Assembly (NCBI RefSeq): GCF_024713945.1 | Contig: NC_134680.1 | Location: forward strand, 7,033,501-7,097,500 | Reading direction: 5' to 3' | Origin: Dermatophagoides farinae | Taxonomy: Eukaryota > Arthropoda > Arachnida > Sarcoptiformes > Pyroglyphidae | Length of the DNA: 64,000 nt | Program-made: the position numbers and the translations under genes | Shown: one piece after another, positions 1 through 27,383 of the stretch | Layout: every line of letters starts with the position of its first letter | How positions within the stretch are numbered: the stretch's first letter is position 1 | Notes under the pieces: generated by a model | Database searches by the model: none | Seen by the model: only the letters and a program-made list of their open reading frames with translations | What the model was told of the DNA's origin: nothing

Positions 1-571
1 AATGTTTTAATGTTTCACTCAATGTAACGGATCTTTGCTTTCTCTGTCAATGTCATCATTAGTATCGTAGATCATTGAATTTTTGTACATTCACCTTCAT
101 TTGTGGTTTTCTTGATTGTTATCTTTCTCTTTTCTAATCGATTTGATTTCAACCTCCACTACGTTCATTGTTATAATTTGATGTTGTTGTTGTTCTGTAA
201 CTCAGCAAGGAACAAGACTTGCAATAATCATTGTTGTCCTTATTGTGAGTTTTTTCAGTGAATTCATAACTTGTAAAATTGAAATACTTGCCACAACCGA
301 TAATGGCGGCAAAAGAAAGTTTTTTTTTAAAATACAACTGGATCGAAACAGATAGAGAGAGAGAAAAAGAATGTTTTTTTTTGGTTATGGAGAGAAAGAC
401 TTGATGATTATGATTCACCCGAATTGTTATCGCGTTATTCAATCATCGTTTCGATTGGTCTGTGTTTGTGTTTGGCTGTAATTGAAAAAAGAAAGTTTCA
501 AAGATTCAATCATTTGTTTTGTTGCTGTTTGTGATTAATAATCGATTGTGATTCAATGAGATTGTGTCATT
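1..571. other. Upstream flank of the protein kinase D gene
   Basis: No supported coding region. The sequence is AT-rich, with T-runs and scattered short ORFs that have no recognisable domain. It lies immediately 5' of the first PKD exon and probably contains promoter and 5' UTR, but no clear TATA box or initiator could be picked out. Confidence 0.4.
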
Positions 572-16192
<15,621 letters not shown>

Positions 16193-16323
16193 TTCATTCA
16201 TATTCATCATTTCAGACAAGCAATTATAAATCTAAAAGATATTCTTATTCATATTTATATTGGTTCAATTGTTTTTTCTCATTTCTGCTGCTTCATTTTA
16301 TCGAATTTTTGTAACGTGCCTCA

Positions 16324-16329
16324 AATAAA
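16324..16329 (+). terminator. Poly(A) signal of protein kinase D
   Basis: AATAAA lies about 130 nt downstream of the PKD stop codon and is the first canonical signal on the + strand. Confidence 0.6.
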
Positions 16330-16538
16330 AATGAACTCGAGATAACGAATTTACAATTTTACAATTTTCCAGGTTTTTATTGTGCATTTATTCATCATTC
16401 AAATTTATTTCTTTAATTTCAATTGATGAATGAATCATTTTTTCACAATTTCAAATCGAGCCGTCGAGTTATGGCGGAAATGTGTTTTTTGACCATTCTG
16501 ATAAAAGTTGTTGATACGCAACATTCTGATACAATAAT

Positions 16539-17834
16539 TCAGGCCGGTTGATATGATGGTTGTGAAGATGTCATCTGCGATGGCTGCTGTACATGTATAT
16601 CGACCGATGGCGCATTGGTTGGACGTCGTATGCAGAATTCAAGTGGAATCAAACAACAAAGGAAGCCCCAACAACCACAACAACAACACAAACTGCATGG
16701 TAAGATCAATATCGTCAACGGTAATAATAACCATTTCCAGTTCTGAATAATGTCTAGCCAAATTATAGCATCTAGAATGGAAAAATAACCCAAAGTTAAT
16801 GATATATAAGGAGTGTGTGAAAAAAACATACCGTTGTTAATGAAGTTGGACATTAATTTGTATTGAACCATACATTTATTCGATTCATCACAGCTGTTGA
16901 GATGACCACCATCCTTGCTGATAACGTTATCTATCCAGAATATATGATTGGGCGTGATGACAAACAGTAAAGTTTCGCGAACAAAGCCGGTTATGATATC
17001 TTCACCCAAGAATGGGCTCTCTTCTAATGTCGTATTGGATGCAAGTGTTTTGGAAAATACCTGATATGTGGTGTTTCCATTGCTTGAGTTGGATATGAAT
17101 TTATACGATCCACTATCCTTAGCGATTATTGTATTACGTGACTTTTCATAGAAAACCAAGATGATAACCATTTCCGAATTTAGTGAATAATCCGTATTGA
17201 TGGCCAAGAACGTATATTTTTGATCGGTCGACATGAACACTGTTCTGTTTGTGGCCGTCGCTTCAAACGTGCCATTCGTATCGTGGATAGGGTTGCCGCC
17301 AAACCTATTGAAAGTATTAACCGGAGAGAATATTCGCAATCGAAACCTAGGCGGATGAATGGCTGTCCAATAGGCCAATAAATAGTGGTGATTATCATCA
17401 TCATCATCATGATTGGTGAGCATTGTGACTACTCGGGCTATATTTCCCTGTTCATTAGGTCGAAGGACATTAGATTGTTGTGATTTGATCAACTTGGACA
17501 ATTTCGGATAATGATACCACAATGATTCAACTTGAAGATAATGGGACGATTTTTCTCTGGGAAAATACAAATTGAATTCCGAATCACTCATATAGACTTT
17601 ATACACCTTTCGGCTATAGGTAACCAAAATAAGCAACAAAAAGCCATGAGAATCATATTGCGGATTTGAAGTAACCAGATTGAAATTGGAAAGCTCCAGA
17701 GTTGTATTGGTGAAGAGAAAGCGGCGTCGTTCGGCATGTACAAGCAGCACACATTGAGCCAATGTGAGCAGAGTAATGGTTGGTACAATAATCATCATAA
17801 TCGAATCGTTCAAAGTAGAGAGAAAGACCAACAT
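16539..17834 (-). CDS. Type I membrane protein with Cys-rich juxtamembrane segment, unknown function
   Basis: ORF of 431 codons. Start is at 17834 or, equally good, at the downstream MetMet near 17798, which begins a clean signal peptide (MMIIVPTITLLTLAQC). There follow about 330 luminal/extracellular residues with several N-x-S/T sites. Near the C terminus comes a hydrophobic segment running into CCCCGCWGFLCC, typical of a palmitoylated or membrane-proximal Cys cluster, then a short polar tail. A 60-nt segment, 16831 to 16772 on this strand, has a strong donor (GTATGT) and an acceptor (TCTAG) and is a multiple of three, so it is probably an intron; removal gives about 411 aa. The architecture resembles the gene at 47288-48499, but no clear sequence similarity is visible. 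No family recognised; possibly lineage-specific. Confidence 0.75.
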   Translation of the reverse strand: MLVFLSTLNDSIMMIIVPTITLLTLAQCVLLVHAERRRFLFTNTTLELSNFNLVTSNPQYDSHGFLLLILVTYSRKVYKVYMSDSEFNLYFPREKSSHYLQVESLWYHYPKLSKLIKSQQSNVLRPNEQGNIARVVTMLTNHDDDDDNHHYLLAYWTAIHPPRFRLRIFSPVNTFNRFGGNPIHDTNGTFEATATNRTVFMSTDQKYTFLAINTDYSLNSEMVIILVFYEKSRNTIIAKDSGSYKFISNSSNGNTTYQVFSKTLASNTTLEESPFLGEDIITGFVRETLLFVITPNHIFWIDNVISKDGGHLNSCDESNKCMVQYKLMSNFINNGMFFSHTPYISLTLGYFSILDAIIWLDIIQNWKWLLLPLTILILPCSLCCCCGCWGFLCCLIPLEFCIRRPTNAPSVDIHVQQPSQMTSSQPSYQPA

Positions 17835-18098
17835 TCATGATTTATATAAGAAACAGAATGAATTATTTATTTTATTAAATAATAAACCACAATGAAATAA
17901 TTCAATCAATTCCAACATTCGAATTGGGTCATTCATGCATCATCAAGATTGTATGGTTTTCTCATCGACCAATGGTTAAAAACTAGGGTTGTCAACGGAA
18001 TTTGTTACAAATAAATAGGTAATTACATACATCACACAACACGATTCAGCCGAGTATTATCAAACAAATAAAATTCACTACTACATGCAAGTATGTCA

Positions 18099-21000
18099 TT
18101 AGGCCAGATACAAACGATGGAAATCGTTGGCCGAGAAGGATTGGTTGCATTTAGGACATTTCCGTTGTCGGGTTTCATATCGCGTCTTGAGACAATCATA
18201 GCAAAAGACGTGAAAACATTTGTTGAGCACGGCATCCTTGCGTTTCGTTTTGCATGATGGACAGGTTAGCTCCTCTCTTAATTCACGAATCTCCTCCTGG
18301 CAAACGATAAATTCAAAGTGTATAGTAATGTAAACAATCAATCAACAACACATACCTGTAGCACTTCGTCGGCGGTGGCAGCCAATTCGAATTTCTTGGC
18401 CCGTTCATATTTCCGTTTGTACATGATGACTTCTTCGTGTAAACGTTTCGTTTTGAATGTTTCCTGCTGCCATGCTGACGTTTTATCTGCAACGATCGAT
18501 TGTGCATCCTTTATCTGAGCCACATACTTGTCCAGATGAAGTTTGAGATCGGCCGCCGATTGCGAACTTTCTAGCGCTTTTCGTTTGAGAAAATCCATTG
18601 CCTGCTGTCGAACGGTCAATTCTTTTTCGGCTGTCGACAGGCTATTCTGTAGAATACGTTCACGTTCCTCTAACTTTCGAACGACCTGATTCTGTGCTTC
18701 AATTTGTTGCTACGAGCAAAGATAGATTAGAATATTATTAATTAATTGAAAAAATGTCTACCTGTAGTGTGACAATCTGCTCGGTGAGATGTTCCTTTTC
18801 CTCTTTGAGCATCTTATGTATCTGGTTCGCTTTAATGCGGTCTGACATGAGCTTGAAATTGGCATCATCCTTCTCTCTCAGCTGTTGAATGAGACGGCAA
18901 TTCTGTTCCTGCATATCTTCGAATGCCTGTCCGGTAACTTCCATTTCGTTGAGCAACGCCTGTTCCTGTTGTTTATGAGCGGCCACATTTTTCTGTAAAT
19001 CACGTATGATATCCTCGTATTTGGTCATCTTTTTATGTTCATCGTCTGTGAGACTTTTCTGTGATCCAGAACTGCTGCTGCTACAAGAGAATCGACGTTC
19101 CTTATCGGAACGTTTGGCTGATGATGAACAATCTTCGAGTAATTTTTTATTTTGCTGTCGTAATTCTTCCAATTCTAGTCTCATTTTCTTCTCCGTTGCC
19201 ATGAGCTGTGCTTTTTCCCTGTCAATGAATCAATGAATGAGTTTGAAATTCTAAGATCAAGAAAGCTTACCTTTTCTCTTTGTCCACTGATTTGAACATG
19301 TCGAGAAGAATTTTCAGCTCACGTTGTGATTCCCAGGATTTTTTCAACTGTCCTTTTAGCTCTCGGATTGTATCCGCTTCAGATTTACGATTCATTGACG
19401 ATGGTAGGCCTCTTTGCTGCTGTGAATGGTTACCAGTGGCACTTATCTGACCACTTGATGAAGAATGCGGCTGTGGTATCTGGCCATGACCATCAGCTTG
19501 ATTCACTGCAATGGAGCCATCCATACTGGACGAAGATTCCAAACAGTCCAGATTGGGAGATTCTTTCTTCACCATCGTCGATAAAGTTGACGGTGGGGGT
19601 GGTGTAGTATTTGATGATGATTCAGATTTAACAATGCGTTTACCATGATCTTCGGATGAGGATTCGGCTGCCATGGCCGTTATCGACGATGAGGATGGCT
19701 CAGTTTTGATATCGGTGGATGATGATGATGAAGAATCGGAACATGTGGTTGACGATTCAGTCTTTGGCTGTTGCTGCTGCTGTTGTTGTTGTTGGCTGGC
19801 TGAATTGCAACAATCGACCGTACACGTAGTGGACCAGGCCCCATTATCGACTGGGCGATTCTGTGATGATGTGTTGGATGATGGAAGTAGGATGCCGCCA
19901 CAGCAGACTTTCAGATTATTCTGTTCGATAATCTGTTTGAGGCGACCAATCTCGACATTCGATTCTTTCAAACGTTTCTTGATGCGAGCATTCTCACCCT
20001 TTAACTGTTGAGTATGGTTCTGCAACGAAGTGATCAGATGACGCATCTCTCGATTGATCGGACCGGTTTGTTCGTTGGCAGCGAGTGTTTGTTCAAATTC
20101 GAGCCGTAACATTTCGTATTCCTTACGTACTTGATTCAACGAATCTTCCAGCTGCATGCATTCATTGCGAAGCCGTTTCTGCATGGTAAGTTCTTCGGCT
20201 TCCATCTGTTCGATTTGTCGCATATGAACGTTTTTGGCGGCCGATAACTGTTGTCGACATTCTTCAAGTTGTGTTTTCAACGACATTGATTCGTTGAACA
20301 GAACGGAAAAATGCGACTGTAGTGACTTGTATTCGGCCGAATCTTTGATGACAACCTCGGGCAAACACTGTAAATCGATTTTGTACTTTTCCACTAGTTT
20401 CAATGTCTCTTTGTGTTCATTGTTTAGCTGTTCAAGTTCGACAAGCCTAGATTGAGCCTGTTCTCGTTGTTCTTCTAGTTCACGTTTTAGATCTTCGATT
20501 TTCGTTGATGACATTGTGGAAAGAGCGTCCTGTTTGCTCGAATCATTGGATGCAGTGGCCGATCCAGAAGAACCAGCATTCTGGCTATTCTGCAGACATC
20601 GAAGCTTTTCCCTGGCTTCGTACAAATGGTCCTCGAGACGTTGTTCCCGGGTTCTGGATTTATTCAATTCGAATTCTAATTCATCGACACGATTCTTGAG
20701 CTCGTCCAGCTGCATATCCTTTGAATCAAGTCTGTCTTTTGCTTGCTGATACTTTAGGCTAATGGTACGATTTTTTTCATGCAACGACGTGACCATCAGA
20801 TTAAGATTTTTATTCTCAATGGTGAGCTCTTCGTTCAGTTGCCGTACCTTTTCGTCGAGGTTCACTTTGGCAGCATGTTTTCGTTTGCGATTTGTTCTAC
20901 TCGATTTACTTGTAGCCATATCATCATCATCATCATCATCGTCATCAAGATTATCATCACGATCTGGCGATTTGATCGTGTCAGGTTCATCGGATCTGCC

Positions 21001-21774
21001 ATCGTCGTCATCATCATCGGCCAGCATCGAACTTCGATTCAATGCGGCCATAACTTTTTCATTGAGTTGCACAATACGATCAAATTCTTGTAATACTTTT
21101 GATACGGCCCTAGTAGAGAGCAATACTCGTTGCTGCATTTGCTCGTCCAATTCTTCTTTGTCCAGGTTGGCTAATTGTCGAACAAAACTGGTCGTCTCGG
21201 CATTTTCATTACGACGGTGACGACCATCGTTTGAATCATCTTCGTCGCCATCATCATCATCATCATCATCGTCATCATGGTCATCATCATTGGATTCGTC
21301 GTTCGGTTTGGTTGATTGATTGCCATTCGAGCCACTAGAATCATTCGATGCGTTTGGATCGAAACGTTGCAACAGGAGACGCATATCTTCGTTTAGCTGG
21401 TTCCAATATCGATTTATCACATACAGTTTAGTGTCATCGTTTAATTGTTTTTTCTCCATCTGTTCAAGACGAGCACGAAGCTCTGATTCGACACGTTGTC
21501 GATGTTTGATTCGTTCGGTAAGACGACGATTTTGGACTCGAAGCAACTGAAACAACAACAACAACAAACAATCAGATTAATACACATCATAACATACATG
21601 ACATTATCTTACCCCAATATCGAGATCATCTTGAGATGAAGCAACAAACTTTACATCGAAATCAATGTCCATTTTGGAACGTTTTTTAGTCGGCGTTTGG
21701 TTACCATTACCACCGGCACTGTTGTTTGTATCGGCGGCAGAATGGCATGAACGTTTCGAACCGATTGTCGCCAT
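18099..21774 (-). CDS. Bre1: E3 ubiquitin ligase Bre1 (RNF20/RNF40 homologue)
   Basis: Five exons on the minus strand: 21774-21613, 21546-19271, 19218-18762, 18709-18356, 18296-18099. All introns are 52-66 nt with GT-AG ends, giving about 1148 aa (fly and human proteins are about 975-1045). The protein starts with a basic nuclear-type N terminus (TPTKKRSK), continues as long heptad-rich coiled coils interrupted by Asp and Ser/Gln runs, and ends with a C3HC4 RING. The RING shows CPSC, the CFHVFCYDC centre and CPKC, close to the RNF20 RING. The family, with Rad6-type E2 enzymes, monoubiquitinates histone H2B during transcription elongation. SPT5, another elongation factor, lies about 16 kb away but is not linked in any operon sense. 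Its start codon is 290 nt from that of prefoldin 1, divergently oriented. Confidence 0.93.
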
Positions 21775-22064
21775 TCTCTCTCAAAATCGATGATTCGTAT
21801 GTAATATGTGTCAGTGATGATAAATATGGAACATTGGTCAGAATCGCGTATGAATGTATTTCGAGACAATGGATAACTATGTCCAGTGGTCGCCCAACAT
21901 AGCTCATGAGCAAACAAATTGATTCAGTGCAAGCCTTTCATAAACATCGTATTCATTGGGCAATTATTTGGTTGTCTTTACATGCGGTTTTTCTTCTTAC
22001 ACAACTTGTCAATTGAAACAATTTTGTCCTTTTGGAATATTTAACTTTTCGTTTCAACACGACA
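21775..22064. promoter_or_regulatory. Divergent intergenic promoter region, Bre1 / prefoldin 1
   Basis: Two housekeeping genes transcribed away from each other share 290 bp between start codons, so promoters of both must lie here. No TATA box is evident. The designation rests on gene arrangement only. Confidence 0.5.
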
Positions 22065-22442
22065 ATGGTTTCGACTGCTGATCCAGAATTGACGAAAGCA
22101 TTTCAAGAGCTACAGATTCAGGTGCTCAACACCCGGGAAAAGGTTCGTCATATCGAAGCCGAGATATCCAGCTGTGAACGACAAGCATTGATATATGAAA
22201 TAACCAAAAAAACGGTTGCCGATCTGAAGCCTGGTCATGAATGTTTCATCGGTTTAGGACGGGCTTTCGCTCGACAAGATCGACCAGAAATTCTTGCCTT
22301 GATGGATACGCGTATTGAAAATAATCAGGAAAAGATTCGCACAATGAAACAGGCAAAAAATTATCAAGAGGGTAAAGTTAAAGAAACCGAGAATAACATT
22401 CGTGAAATGATTCAACAGAAAAAGAATGCTGATAAAAAGTAA
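22065..22442 (+). CDS. PFDN1: Prefoldin subunit 1
   Basis: Intronless ORF. The ATG at 22065 (MVSTADPELTKAF) is preferred over an in-frame ATG 33 nt upstream because it aligns with the usual prefoldin-1 N terminus; it gives 125 aa, the family's normal size. The N- and C-terminal thirds are coiled-coil helices and the middle contains the beta-hairpin region (ECFIGLGRAF). The end VKETENNIREMI closely resembles human PFDN1. Prefoldin is a hexameric cytosolic co-chaperone that delivers nascent actin and tubulin to the CCT chaperonin. A poly(A) signal follows at 22521-22526. Confidence 0.9.
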   Translation: MVSTADPELTKAFQELQIQVLNTREKVRHIEAEISSCERQALIYEITKKTVADLKPGHECFIGLGRAFARQDRPEILALMDTRIENNQEKIRTMKQAKNYQEGKVKETENNIREMIQQKKNADKK

Positions 22443-22520
22443 AGTTATTTTTAACAAGTTTGATTGGTGATTGATTATGTGAATAATAATAAGATTTATA
22501 ATAATTTGATTTGATTAATC

Positions 22521-22526
22521 AATAAA
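22521..22526 (+). terminator. Poly(A) signal of prefoldin 1
   Basis: AATAAA about 80 nt downstream of the prefoldin stop codon. Confidence 0.6.
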
Positions 22527-22983
22527 ACAAAAAAGTATCCAATTTTATCATTCATCATCATTTTATTTAAAATTTGTATTCAGAACAGAATCTCAAAACA
22601 ATTGTTCGTTATTGTTGTTTATCAAAAAAAAAAAAATGTAAAAAAATTGATACTTTGAAACAACAATACAGCTGGTTTGCTACATTGTTTCAAATTCTAA
22701 GAACAAAATTAAATCTTGGTGCGCACTACTGAAAAGGGGTGTGGTCAGATATCCATTAGAACATGAGTATTCATTGTCACGTGATTAGCCCTAAAATGAT
22801 TAGTTGTGTTGTGTGTTCGATTTCTCCTTCAATCGTTGTTCACACTGATTGTCGTGTGTGTGTCGTTCTACATCAAAATCACATTTGGTAAATTGGAATA
22901 TTCGGTTTGTTTCCACATTTGGTAAGTTGATATTTTTCAAAATCCTACCTATCTTATCTTGTATGTTGATTTAGCATACAACA

Positions 22984-23235
22984 ATGGGTGGTAAAACATT
23001 TGGCAATTTAGCATTCATCCGCAATGTAATCTACATTCGTCTGTCTCCATACGAGCAGAAAGCTTTTCCAAATTATCTGAAGAATACTTGGAATGGTTTC
23101 AGACGGGATTTCAACAATGTTTTTCCATACGCTGCACCACCATTTTTGGCCAGCTACTTGATCTACACGTGGGGTAATCAGGAAAATGAGCGAGCAAGCC
23201 GTAAGAATCCGGCCGATTATGTCAACGACGAATGA
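22984..23235 (+). CDS. UQCRQ: Cytochrome b-c1 complex subunit 8 (QP-C / UQCRQ)
   Basis: Single coding exon of 83 aa, the family's normal size. The N terminus GKTFGNLAFIRNVIYIRLSP, one membrane helix (about residues 50-66, FLASYLIYTWG) and the C-terminal KNPADYVNDE match the small ubiquinone-binding subunit of respiratory complex III. There is no cleavable presequence, as usual for this inner-membrane protein. A 53-nt GT-AG intron (22922-22974) probably sits in the 5' UTR, ending nine bases before the ATG. AATAAA at 23282 lies between this gene and the convergent MTPAP gene. Confidence 0.92.
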   Translation: MGGKTFGNLAFIRNVIYIRLSPYEQKAFPNYLKNTWNGFRRDFNNVFPYAAPPFLASYLIYTWGNQENERASRKNPADYVNDE

Positions 23236-23281
23236 ATTCAGTTAGTCATCCTTAATTATTGTAGTATGAAGTGAGAGATTG

Positions 23282-23294
23282 AATAAAATTTATT
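23282..23294. terminator. Back-to-back poly(A) signals of UQCRQ (+) and MTPAP (-)
   Basis: The + strand AATAAA is at 23282-23287 and the minus-strand AATAAA is read from TTTATT at 23289-23294. They serve the two convergent genes, whose stop codons are only 75 nt apart. Confidence 0.6.
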
Positions 23295-23309
23295 TACAAA
23301 ATTCAATGA

Positions 23310-25256
23310 CTACTCATTTATGTTTGTATACGCATACAAACGATCATCGATTCGACCGGTAAATAGATCGATACATTGGAAATCGTTTCTTTGCATCAAC
23401 TGTAAAGATTGTTTACAAAAACAAAGAAACCGTTCTAGTTCTGCATCCGATACGGTCTTGGTAATGTTCAGATGAGTCAAGAATGGATTGATTACATAAC
23501 AGGCACTTGTTTTCGATGTCAGTGGCTTGGCCAAATCTATCTGGCCGGTTCGTAGATCAATAGCCTGAGTCCAGAAATTGTATTCAATGACGAATTGAAA
23601 GAATCCATGCACATGCTGTAGAATTTGATCGCTCACATCGGCATCACGTTTTTCTATTGCTGTTTGGCTGCTGTATATTTGATTTTCCCAATCATTAATG
23701 GTCAATATGATGCGTTCGCTTTGTAGATAAGCAATGACCAGAATGGTGAGCTGAAAACTGGAAAACCATTCACCAGGATTCGAATGGATAATGCCTAACG
23801 AACAACAGAAATGTGAATTATCAAGTATGAGATATATACATCACATACCATGATGTTTGGCCCAGAATTTGAGCAACAGAATTAAGCCACGAACCGATGG
23901 ACAACTGTGCGAACAATAATGGAGATAGGCGGCCATCTGAACGCCACTATTACATTCTGTATCCACCGAAACATCTACATTTAATGATGGCATCAAACGA
24001 GAACGACATTTGATGATTGGCACGAACGCTCGAAATATGCGTTGAATTTGTTTGAAATGCTTGACGTGCAAACGGTTATTTATTTTGATTGTTGATTCCA
24101 TTGTGGACGATAACGATCGCAGGATCCGTACCGAACGATGAGTGTGAACTTTGTGCTGGCCCCCATCTTCTACTAGACATAAATCTAGATCCGAATCTTC
24201 CATACCAAAACCGGATACATCCGATCCAAATGGTATTAATCGAAATTGATTACTACTCGTTCGTTTGGATAATTTCGATTGAAACAGCTGTTCCAATTGT
24301 TGGCAGATTAGGAAACGAATTCGATGCTGAGAAATAGGAATCAAATGTTGACCTTGCATCACTTTTGAGATTAAATGTGTGATGCGTGAATCTGAAGGCT
24401 TGATCTTTTGTCGTTCAAACCACTGCTTATAACGCATACTAGTAGCCGGTTTAAGGAGATAATCGTCAAACTGACCGATTAAGTGATTGTTATCGGCTCT
24501 GAATATGCGATATCGGTCGATCGAACAGTTGGACAGAATATCTGGCTGTATGAATATTTTGATTTTGTCGTTGCTCACTTTTGGCCAGGTTCGTCGGTCA
24601 TTGGTGAGAAAGCAGACATTATTATGAATGGTCGTACCGTATTTGGATTGCAAATCTGTTTTTTTTATAATGGAAATTGAATCAAGAATGAGATATCAAA
24701 TGGCATTCAACATACATACATCAAATGCTTACATTGACAACCATTGACATAGTGTTGATCATCACAAAATTGTACGAGAAAGAACCGTTTTGAATGCGGT
24801 CCACCTTGGATCGAACCGTTTGAATCGATTCGCCACCTGATTATGGATTCCGCTCTAGAATCAAACAATTGCCCATTCAGGTTTTCATCATCTTTGAGCC
24901 ATAAATGTCGTAAATTGGCGGTACCATCCTCTACAAGTAACGATCGGCGAGCCAAACGTTTATTATGGACAATCATCTGATTGAAAGTGGTGAATTTTCT
25001 TCCCAACAAGGCACTTGTCTTCCATATTAATTTATCGTTCAGTAATGATGGCCAAAAAACAATCGATCCATACATGATCAATCACCTGGCCGGACCACAA
25101 GTGATTATATTGATATGCACAGTAGATGGCGCCATCATCATAATAAAATTGATCACGTGATTGTTGTAGTGATCTGTCGTCGTCGGCATCATCATCGTTA
25201 TCAATTTTTGCTGTGTTGACGATGCAAACGAATTTGTTGGTTGTCATTGCAGACAT
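23310..25256 (-). CDS. MTPAP: Poly(A) RNA polymerase, mitochondrial type (MTPAP-like)
   Basis: Four exons on the minus strand with matching phases: 25256-25086, 24976-24733, 24655-23849, 23794-23310, about 568 aa. The nucleotidyltransferase core is clear: FGSDVSGFG followed by EDSDLDLCL, with catalytic Asp294 and Asp296 in this model. It is followed by the PAP-associated segment (LLKFWAKHHG, NPGEWFSSFQ) and the C-terminal NPFLTHLNITKTVS, which matches the end region of human MTPAP. The N-terminal part before residue 140 corresponds to the RNA-binding-like domain of that family but is poorly conserved. The enzyme adds 3' A residues to mitochondrial mRNAs. An alternative start at 25081, in the frame of exon 2 and ignoring the first intron, is possible. 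The start codon is 45 bp from the divergent SAC1 start. Confidence 0.85.
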
Positions 25257-25301
25257 ATCATCTGAAGACGGTAGCTAGTAATATTGGCAAATTGAATCAT
25301 C
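25257..25301. promoter_or_regulatory. 45-bp divergent start-to-start interval, MTPAP / SAC1
   Basis: The two start codons, on opposite strands, are separated by 45 bp. Promoter elements must therefore overlap 5' UTRs or the first codons of the opposite gene, unless the true starts lie in further upstream exons. No TATA box is seen. Confidence 0.45.
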
Positions 25302-27261
25302 ATGGAACTGCCGTACCTTGTGCATCGAAAACTAAGATTGTAAGTTGATTGATTTGAATCAAACACAATTGACTAATTGTGTGTGTGTGTGTTGTTATAT
25401 TGATTATCCACAGCTACGAAACGCCAGAATATTTTTATCTAATACCCGTCGATCGGTCTGGATCGAATGGCCAAGCTCTGAGCATCAATCGAGTGACGAA
25501 TGAAATGAATCTTTTCGATGGTGAGTATATACGATATGCTTGCTAGCTTTGCTACTCAACTTTTGGCTTTTATGTGAGCAGATAGTGAAGCCATTGAACG
25601 ATCAGTGTTTGCCGATATTTGCTACGGAATAATGGGCATCATACGGCTCATTTCTGGCAATCATCTCATATTGATAACTGAAGCTAGTCTGGTCGGTGAA
25701 ATCTATTCACCCGGTGCCATTGTCTATCGGATGGAAAATGTCCGTATCATTCCGTACAACGATACGAATTCAGCGGCGAGACAAACAGTGATGAGTGATC
25801 AACAGAAAGAGTACAATAATCGCTATTTGCTGATGCTTGAATCGATATTGCGAATGCCGTCATACTATTTTTCCTATGTCTACGATCTTTCATCTTCATT
25901 ACAGCGAACGAACCGACAACCGGGACAAAGTCGTACGCTCATACAATCAGCCAACATGGAATTCGTATGGAATGGTGCATTGTTAAGTCAATTGATGGCA
26001 GAACAAAAGTTTCATTATTTCTGTCTGCCCATCATCTGTGGATTTGTGGCCATCTATCAGGATTTGATCAAACAACGTCAATTTCGATGGATTCTGCTTA
26101 GTCGTCGAAGTAGGAACCGATGTGGTACTCGATGGTTTGCCCGTGGAATCAACACCGATGGTCATGTGGCCAATTTCATCGAAACCGAACAGCTGTTGCT
26201 AACCGATCATGATGATCGTTTCTCATTGGTTCAGATTCGTGGATCGATTCCGTTGTATTGGTCGCAGTTGCCGAATCTTCGTTATAAACCATCGTTTGTG
26301 ATACCGAAAGCGCCACACATAGAAAGCTATGGCCAACACGTTCGTCGTTTGGCACGTGAATATGGACGAATTTGTTTTGTCAATCTGATCTCAAACAAAG
26401 GATCCGAAAGTCGGCTGGGCAAATTGTTGACCGATGTTGTGAAACGATGGCAATTTCAATCGTGGCAATGACATCCCGTTTGTCAACTTTGAATGGTTCG
26501 ATTTCCATCACGAATGCAAACGACATGGATGGCAAGCGCTGTCCAATCTGATGGACCAAATTCGTTCGTTTATCGATCAATATGGTTATTATTGGTGGTC
26601 CAATTCAAACAACTGCTCTGTGCAACGAGTTCAACAAGGCATCATTCGAACCAATTGTATCGATTCATTGGATCGAACGAATGTAGTGCAGAGTATGATT
26701 GGCAAATATGTGCTACGAAAACAGATGATCGAGGCGGGAATTCTTTCCGAATTCGAAATGATTGAAAGCTATCCGCATCTTAATTCGATATTCTCGAACA
26801 TGTGGGCCGACCATGCTGATGTTTGTTCCACTCAATATGCAGGTACCGGTGCACTGAAGTCTGATTTTACCCGTACGGGCAAACGTCGTCTGACCGGTAT
26901 CATTGCCGACGGTCTGAATTCGTTGATCCGTTACTACAAAAACAATTTCGAAGATGGTTTCCGCCAAGATTCAATTGACTTGATTCTCGGTGTTCATCAG
27001 GTGGACGAGCGTGAAGGCAAACAGGTGAAATGTCCGTTGGAAGATCGAAATCTGGCCAAAATATTCTTCTTGCCAGTCCTGTTCCTGTTGTCGATGGCCA
27101 TGTTTTTGTGGTCATTGGTGTTGTATGGCAATGTATATAGCAGTATTGAACAAGCCATGTACACATTGTTCTGGTTCGCCATGTCGGCCATTTGTTTGGT
27201 CATCATGTACTACCTGGGCAACGAATTTGCCGATTACCCTACACTTGTACGAAGGCGATGA
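25302..27261 (+). CDS. SACM1L: SAC1 phosphoinositide phosphatase, reading frame broken once
   Basis: Exons 25302-25339, 25414-25520 and 25582-27261. The first part reads without stops to 26471; the rest continues in the +1 frame from about 26440. Family hallmarks lie on both sides of the break: FVWNGALLSQL, the GINTDGHVANFIETEQ region and WSQLPNLRYKP before it; FEWFDFHHEC, the CX5R catalytic loop NCIDSLDRTN, TGKRR and YYKNNFEDGFRQDS after it. Two C-terminal hydrophobic segments with a short hairpin anchor the protein in ER/Golgi membranes, as in SAC1. The family dephosphorylates PtdIns4P and other monophosphoinositides. One extra base near 26442-26470 (for example in the AAA run at 26448) would explain the shift; no intron fits there. 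Either an assembly indel or a recent lesion. Confidence 0.85.
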
Positions 27262-27383
27262 TTACCTATCAACATTATTAACATGGACACACAATGGATT
27301 TTGATTTTAATTTATAATTTTAAATTTTTACTCGGCCCATGTTTGATGATTAAATTGAGCATTTTATCAATTGAATTGCAACT

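Noticed and set aside
20762-21220. 152-codon + strand ORF
   Set aside because: Antisense of Bre1 coiled-coil coding sequence, Ser-rich from Asp/Glu codons; no motifs.
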